DNA of 64,000 bases from Pseudomonadota bacterium. GTDB taxonomy: Bacteria; Bdellovibrionota; Bacteriovoracia; Bacteriovoracales; Bacteriovoracaceae. The position numbers and the translations under genes were made by a program. Location of the stretch: NCBI GenBank assembly GCA_027487515.1, contig JAIYDL010000018.1, positions 124,001 through 188,000 of the forward strand, written 5' to 3'. Numbering within the stretch: position 1 is the first letter of the stretch; the number at the start of each line of letters is the position of its first letter. The notes below the pieces were generated by a model. The model made no database searches, was not told the origin of the DNA, and saw only the letters and a list, made by a program, of their open reading frames with translations. Positions 60,570 through 64,000 of the stretch are shown here, in pieces.

Positions 60570-61331
60570 CTACGCGGTTCGGATGAAGACCAGGTAATAC
60601 ATCAGCGCAAACAAAATTCGGTAGATCCCACAGGCGATGAAGGTCCGGTGATCGAGCCACTTGAGAAAGACTTTCACACTCAGGAAGCCGAAGACGAACG
60701 CGGAGACAAGGCCAACGGCGAGGTGGATGTACTCCGTGCTAGAAAGGGTATAGGACACTTTCAAAAGGGAGTAGCCCGAGGCCGAAAGGATGGTCGGGAT
60801 CGCTAGCAGAAAGGAAAACTTCACGGCCTCTTCACGGGTCGCCCCGAGGAGCCGAGCCCCGAGGATCGTCGCTGCCGAGCGGGAGACACCAGGGATGAAG
60901 GCGAGGCACTGGAAGACCCCGAGGAAGAAATAATTCGTGTAGGTGATCTCTCGCACTTTCATGCGAGAAGTGAGTTTCTCTAAGAAGAGAAGCACAATCC
61001 CTCCCAAGAAAAGCGCTCCGCACACAACCGGCGGGTTAAAGAGGTACTGCTTCACGATCTTATGAAACAAAAGGCCCAGGATCCCCGTCGGAACAAAGGC
61101 CACGGCCAATTTGATGAGGTACGTGCGATCCTGGAGGAGTTCCTTCCAGTAAATGAAAATGACCGCCAAGATTGCACCCGTTTGGATCACGATCTCGAAG
61201 ATCTTCAGAAACTCCGAATTCGGAAGCCCGAGGGCATTCGAGGCCAGAATGAGGTGCCCGGTGGAAGACACGGGGAGGAATTCCGTGATGCCTTCGACGA
61301 AACCGAGGATGAGCGAATCAAAAAAAGTCAT
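60570..61331 (-). CDS. uppP: Undecaprenyl-diphosphate phosphatase
   Basis: 253 residues, seven to eight membrane segments. GFVEGITEFLPVSSTGHLIL is the E/Q-rich signature near residue 20 and IPGVSRSAATILGA is the phosphate-binding P-loop. It recycles the lipid carrier for peptidoglycan synthesis and gives bacitracin resistance. Slightly short (E. coli 273). Monocistronic. Confidence 0.96.
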   Translation of the reverse strand: MTFFDSLILGFVEGITEFLPVSSTGHLILASNALGLPNSEFLKIFEIVIQTGAILAVIFIYWKELLQDRTYLIKLAVAFVPTGILGLLFHKIVKQYLFNPPVVCGALFLGGIVLLFLEKLTSRMKVREITYTNYFFLGVFQCLAFIPGVSRSAATILGARLLGATREEAVKFSFLLAIPTILSASGYSLLKVSYTLSSTEYIHLAVGLVSAFVFGFLSVKVFLKWLDHRTFIACGIYRILFALMYYLVFIRTA

Positions 61332-61395
61332 AGCTCATAGTAAATAGGAGCGCCCAAGACTTGTAAAGCCAGGACCTGCGCCGGCATAATAACTC

Positions 61396-61758
61396 ATGTC
61401 AAAAAAATCTCTTCAGGGCTTCATCAAAACACGGCATTTTACGGAGCGGCAACGGGAGCGGGGAGTGAAAGACCGCGAGGTGGCCCGAGCGATCCAGCAG
61501 GGCGAACTGGTGGAAACAGACCAGGGTCACCATTTTTCTTTTGGCTCCCTCAAGGTCTCGGTGAACATCCACCAGGAAGTTCTGGTCACGGTCCATCCCG
61601 GTGACCCGGCCAAATGCACGAAGAAAGTTTTATCCAAAGAAGAAGCGAAGAGAATCATCCAACTGATCAAAGAAACTCAGGAACAAAAAGAAGAGACCTC
61701 GAGCTCCGTCGACGATTTCCTCGCCTACGTCCAGGCGGCCGGCGTAAAAAAACGCTAG
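61396..61758 (+). CDS. DUF4258 domain protein
   Basis: 120 residues. RHFTERQRERGVKDREVARAI..GE matches the DUF4258 start; a beta-rich centre (VSVNIHQEVLVTVHPGD) and a charged C-terminal helix follow. DUF4258 proteins are often seen near toxin-antitoxin or mobile-element genes, and RelE-like folds have been suggested. No antitoxin partner is seen next to it, so a free-standing role is likely. Confidence 0.75.
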   Translation: MSKKSLQGFIKTRHFTERQRERGVKDREVARAIQQGELVETDQGHHFSFGSLKVSVNIHQEVLVTVHPGDPAKCTKKVLSKEEAKRIIQLIKETQEQKEETSSSVDDFLAYVQAAGVKKR

Positions 61759-61774
61759 CCGCCCAAGCTCAAGC

Positions 61775-62251
61775 CTAGAAGAGATCGTCGAACTCTCCGT
61801 CCACGCGTGCCGGGAATTCATCTTCGTCGTTGCGTGGATCACGGTGCCAGTCGGAGGTGCTGTCAGGGTCATCGTGGATGATGATCTCCGGAGAGCCTCC
61901 CCCGGTGCTCCGGTCGATCAATCGGTTCCGGCACTCAACGCGCATGGGACTCTTGACCTGACAGCGCTCAAACGTCGCAACCCGAACACTCGACTCGAGT
62001 TGGCAAAAGTTTCTCCGGTCACAGGCGTAGTAGGCATTCAGAACTTCGAACACGCGACTACCCCACTGGGCGACAAGCTTTCCCTTCAGGAGGTTCTTTC
62101 CCCGCACCTTCCGAAGGTCTGTGCTCTGAAAGATCACTTTGTTCTTGAGACCGCCGATGGTTCGGACCTTCTGGACTCGGTACTGGGCGGCGAAGCTCTC
62201 AAGAGGCAAGAGAAGAACAAAAAACACAGTGACGAGGAAAAATTTAGTCAT
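61775..62251 (-). CDS. Secreted Cys-containing protein
   Basis: 158 residues from the ATG at 62251 with GGAGG upstream. Signal peptide (MTKFFLVTVFFVLLLPLESF, then AA), a mature beta-rich domain with CDRRNFCQLESS and CRNRLID and an acidic, disordered C-terminus (HDDPDSTSDWHRDPRNDEDE). No family recognised. Convergent with the DUF4258 gene. Confidence 0.6.
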   Translation of the reverse strand: MTKFFLVTVFFVLLLPLESFAAQYRVQKVRTIGGLKNKVIFQSTDLRKVRGKNLLKGKLVAQWGSRVFEVLNAYYACDRRNFCQLESSVRVATFERCQVKSPMRVECRNRLIDRSTGGGSPEIIIHDDPDSTSDWHRDPRNDEDEFPARVDGEFDDLF

Positions 62252-62466
62252 GGAAACCTCCAAAAAATTTCTCCCTCTATAGCGGAATTAGAATAAGAAT
62301 GGGAACAGAGACTGCACCGAGTCATTAAAAATAGACTCGAATGTTCAAGTTCTACTCCCCTCCCCACCCTGGGGGCCCTCCGTCAATCCGCTGGGAGATA
62401 CGGACTGTTGAAGACTCAGAATTTGAACTATAATTGTCAGACCACGACTCCATTCCGAGGAACCTT

Positions 62467-63396
62467 ATGCCCGGGCCAACGCAGGCACTCATCGATGAAC
62501 TCCACTTGAAGTACGCGGGCCTTCGAGAAGGATCTGCGGCCACGTACATCCCCGAGCTCGCCAAGGCGAGCACAGAGCACTTCGGGATCGTCGTCGCCGG
62601 CGTCGACGGAAGTCTCATCGCCGCAGGAGATACGGAGGTTCTATTCAGCCTTCAGTCGACCTCCAAGCCCCTGACCTACGGCCTCGTTCTGGAAGACTTT
62701 GGGAGAGAATTCGTGCTCTCGAAAGTTGGCGTCGAACCCACGGGAGAAGCCTTTAACTCCATCGTCGAACTTGAAAAGCACACCCACCGTCCCTACAATC
62801 CCATGATCAACTCCGGCGCCATCGCCGTGAGCTCGCTCATCCGTGGGGCATCGGCCGAGGCACGACTCCAACGCGTTCTGGGCCTCTTCGAGGGCTACGC
62901 CGGTAGACCCCTCGCTTACGATAAGAAGATTTTTGAATCGGAGAAGAACACTGCCCATCGGAACCGATCCATTGCCCATCTGCTGCGCCATTTTTCAGTG
63001 ATCGGTGATGACATCGACGACTCCTTGGACCTGTACTTTCAGCAGTGCTCAATCCTCGCCAACACCCGAGACCTCGCTCTCATCGCCGCAACCCTCGCGG
63101 GGGGTGGGATAAATCCGCGAACCGGAAAACGGGCCGTCCAGGAGAAGTACGTCGGAGACATCCTCAGTCTCATGTTCACCTGTGGCATGTACGACTCCTC
63201 TGGTGAATGGGCCTACTCCGTGGGGATACCCGCTAAAAGCGGTGTCTCAGGGGCCATCTTCGGCGTCGTCCCAGGGAAGCTTGGCATCGCGGTGTTTTCG
63301 CCGCCCATCGATGAGAAGGGCCACTCGCTGCGAGGCATGGCAGTGTTCAAAGAACTCTCCCAACGCTTAAACCTCTCCATCTTCCGGCACCTATGA
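62467..63396 (+). CDS. glsA: Glutaminase
   Basis: 309 residues from the ATG at 62467 with GAGG upstream; a TTG at 62434 is less likely. FSLQSTSKPLTY holds the catalytic Ser-x-x-Lys; NPMINSGAIAVSSL, NRSIAHLLRHF, CSILANTRDLALIAATLAGG and VGIPAKSGVSGAIFGVVPGK are all typical of serine-dependent beta-lactamase-fold glutaminases. It converts glutamine to glutamate and ammonia. E. coli homologues have 308-310 residues. The stop overlaps the start of the MscS gene (ATGA). Confidence 0.96.
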   Translation: MPGPTQALIDELHLKYAGLREGSAATYIPELAKASTEHFGIVVAGVDGSLIAAGDTEVLFSLQSTSKPLTYGLVLEDFGREFVLSKVGVEPTGEAFNSIVELEKHTHRPYNPMINSGAIAVSSLIRGASAEARLQRVLGLFEGYAGRPLAYDKKIFESEKNTAHRNRSIAHLLRHFSVIGDDIDDSLDLYFQQCSILANTRDLALIAATLAGGGINPRTGKRAVQEKYVGDILSLMFTCGMYDSSGEWAYSVGIPAKSGVSGAIFGVVPGKLGIAVFSPPIDEKGHSLRGMAVFKELSQRLNLSIFRHL

Positions 63397-64000
63397 AACA
63401 CCTCTTCGTGAAATGGATTCCGATCGAACAAATCCAACCGCTCATTAGCTACGAGGCCTTCCTGGTCTCGAGCGGTCTCATCGTCGTGGCCTGGATCTTT
63501 TATAAACTCCTCCTCGGGAAAATCTCCCCGCGCCGGCACGGGCAACTGCGCGAGCGCTTTCTCATTACCTCGCTCTTCGTGAGCCTCTCGGGCCTCCTGG
63601 CCGGAGTCTACTGGATCCTCTTCTGGCAGCACCTGCAGGAGCCGTTTCTTCAGAAGCTCTCGAGTTACCTGGGCCTCGTCACTCTCTTCGTGGGTGCCGT
63701 CGGCGTCATCAAGATCGCCCAGATCTACGTCTACCTCTACCTCTTCTTTTCCAACATGACGACCGGTGTCCCTCGGTTGATCGCAAACTTGTTCACCTTC
63801 GTCTTCTCCGTCTTCCTGTTCGGTCTCATCGGATCCAGCGTGTTTGGTCTCAACATCGCAACCGTGGCGACGACCTCGGCCGTGTTCTCCCTCGTTCTAG
63901 GTCTGGCACTCCAGGATACCCTCGGGAACCTCTTCTCCGGTCTGGCGCTCCAGATCGACCGCCCCTTCCACATCAACGACTGGGTGGAGATCCAGGACGG
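63393..64000 (+). CDS. MscS-family mechanosensitive channel, N-terminal part
   Basis: At least 202 residues, running off the window. Four to five membrane segments, then the TM3-like pore region (VATTSAVFSLVLGLALQDTL and GNLFSGLALQIDRPFHIND) and the beginning of the beta domain (WVEIQDG), which match MscS and its larger relatives. These open under membrane tension to release solutes. The extra N-terminal spans make it longer than MscS itself. Coupled to glsA by ATGA. Confidence 0.88.
   Translation, partial: MKHLFVKWIPIEQIQPLISYEAFLVSSGLIVVAWIFYKLLLGKISPRRHGQLRERFLITSLFVSLSGLLAGVYWILFWQHLQEPFLQKLSSYLGLVTLFVGAVGVIKIAQIYVYLYLFFSNMTTGVPRLIANLFTFVFSVFLFGLIGSSVFGLNIATVATTSAVFSLVLGLALQDTLGNLFSGLALQIDRPFHINDWVEIQD

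Noticed and set aside
1..64000. CRISPR array
   Set aside because: No regularly spaced direct repeats of 24-40 bases were seen; the only periodic repeat is the 23-bp iteron array.

Overview
The window is about 64 kb of a moderately G+C-rich bacterial chromosome. The host is probably a member of the Bdellovibrionota or an allied deltaproteobacterial lineage. That placement is inference: it rests on the many secreted proteins of unknown function, secreted trypsin-like and zincin proteases, PilZ/HD-type signalling proteins and the housekeeping gene types. No rRNA, tRNA or CRISPR array was seen.

The outstanding feature is an integrated element of about 8.95 kb (roughly 3.8-12.77 kb), visibly richer in A+T than its surroundings and with every gene on the minus strand. 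It reads as a complete tailless, membrane-containing phage of the double-jelly-roll (DJR) capsid lineage. Its genes include a winged-helix replication initiator, a HELVH metallopeptidase-like protein, an HTH protein and a basic protein. They continue with an FtsK/HerA-type (A32-like) packaging ATPase, a probable DJR major capsid protein, several beta-rich or single-membrane-segment structural proteins, a GH108 muramidase with a C-terminal membrane anchor, and a set of membrane micro-proteins linked by ATGA/GTGA-type overlaps. It has no integrase. It is bounded by two 28-bp sites with dif architecture (11-bp arm, 6-bp spacer TCTTTC, 11-bp arm) that share a 20-bp core, so it probably integrates with a Xer-type recombinase supplied by the host. 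Inside the initiator gene are three 20-bp dyads at 23-bp spacing, flanked by GTGCAC and next to an A+T-rich stretch: a phage-lambda-O-like origin. Between the initiator and the right att site are a long hairpin and a plus-strand intrinsic terminator, which suggest a counter-transcribed RNA.

Left of the phage (1-3.8 kb) are a MoxR ATPase, a DUF58 protein and a transglutaminase-like membrane protein in one overlapping operon, then two small unknown genes. Right of it come a secreted zincin, a DUF2490 protein, and a ribbon-helix-helix-like protein coupled to a tyrosine recombinase with a dif-like 28-mer upstream. A PilZ/HD-like protein follows. Next is the lysine pathway: asd on the minus strand, then a lysine riboswitch leading lysC-dapB-dapA-dapD-lysA.

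From 24.9 to 37.5 kb lie an HD-GYP protein with a receiver protein, a trypsin, FadD, a short HPF, a methyltransferase, an alpha/beta hydrolase, a 984-residue secreted protein, an MnmD-like methyltransferase, a nitronate-monooxygenase-like flavoprotein and HtpX. From 37.8 to 50 kb are secreted unknowns, a SIMPL protein, four predicted RNA methyltransferases, an ECF sigma factor with a membrane partner, a small metal operon (outer-membrane-like, HMA, Mer-like), a TatD hydrolase and lipoproteins. The right end holds a tandem pair of paralogous small proteins, the CopA copper ATPase, an M24 peptidase, an Old Yellow Enzyme, a large hybrid histidine kinase, UppP, a DUF4258 protein, glutaminase and the start of an MscS-type channel.
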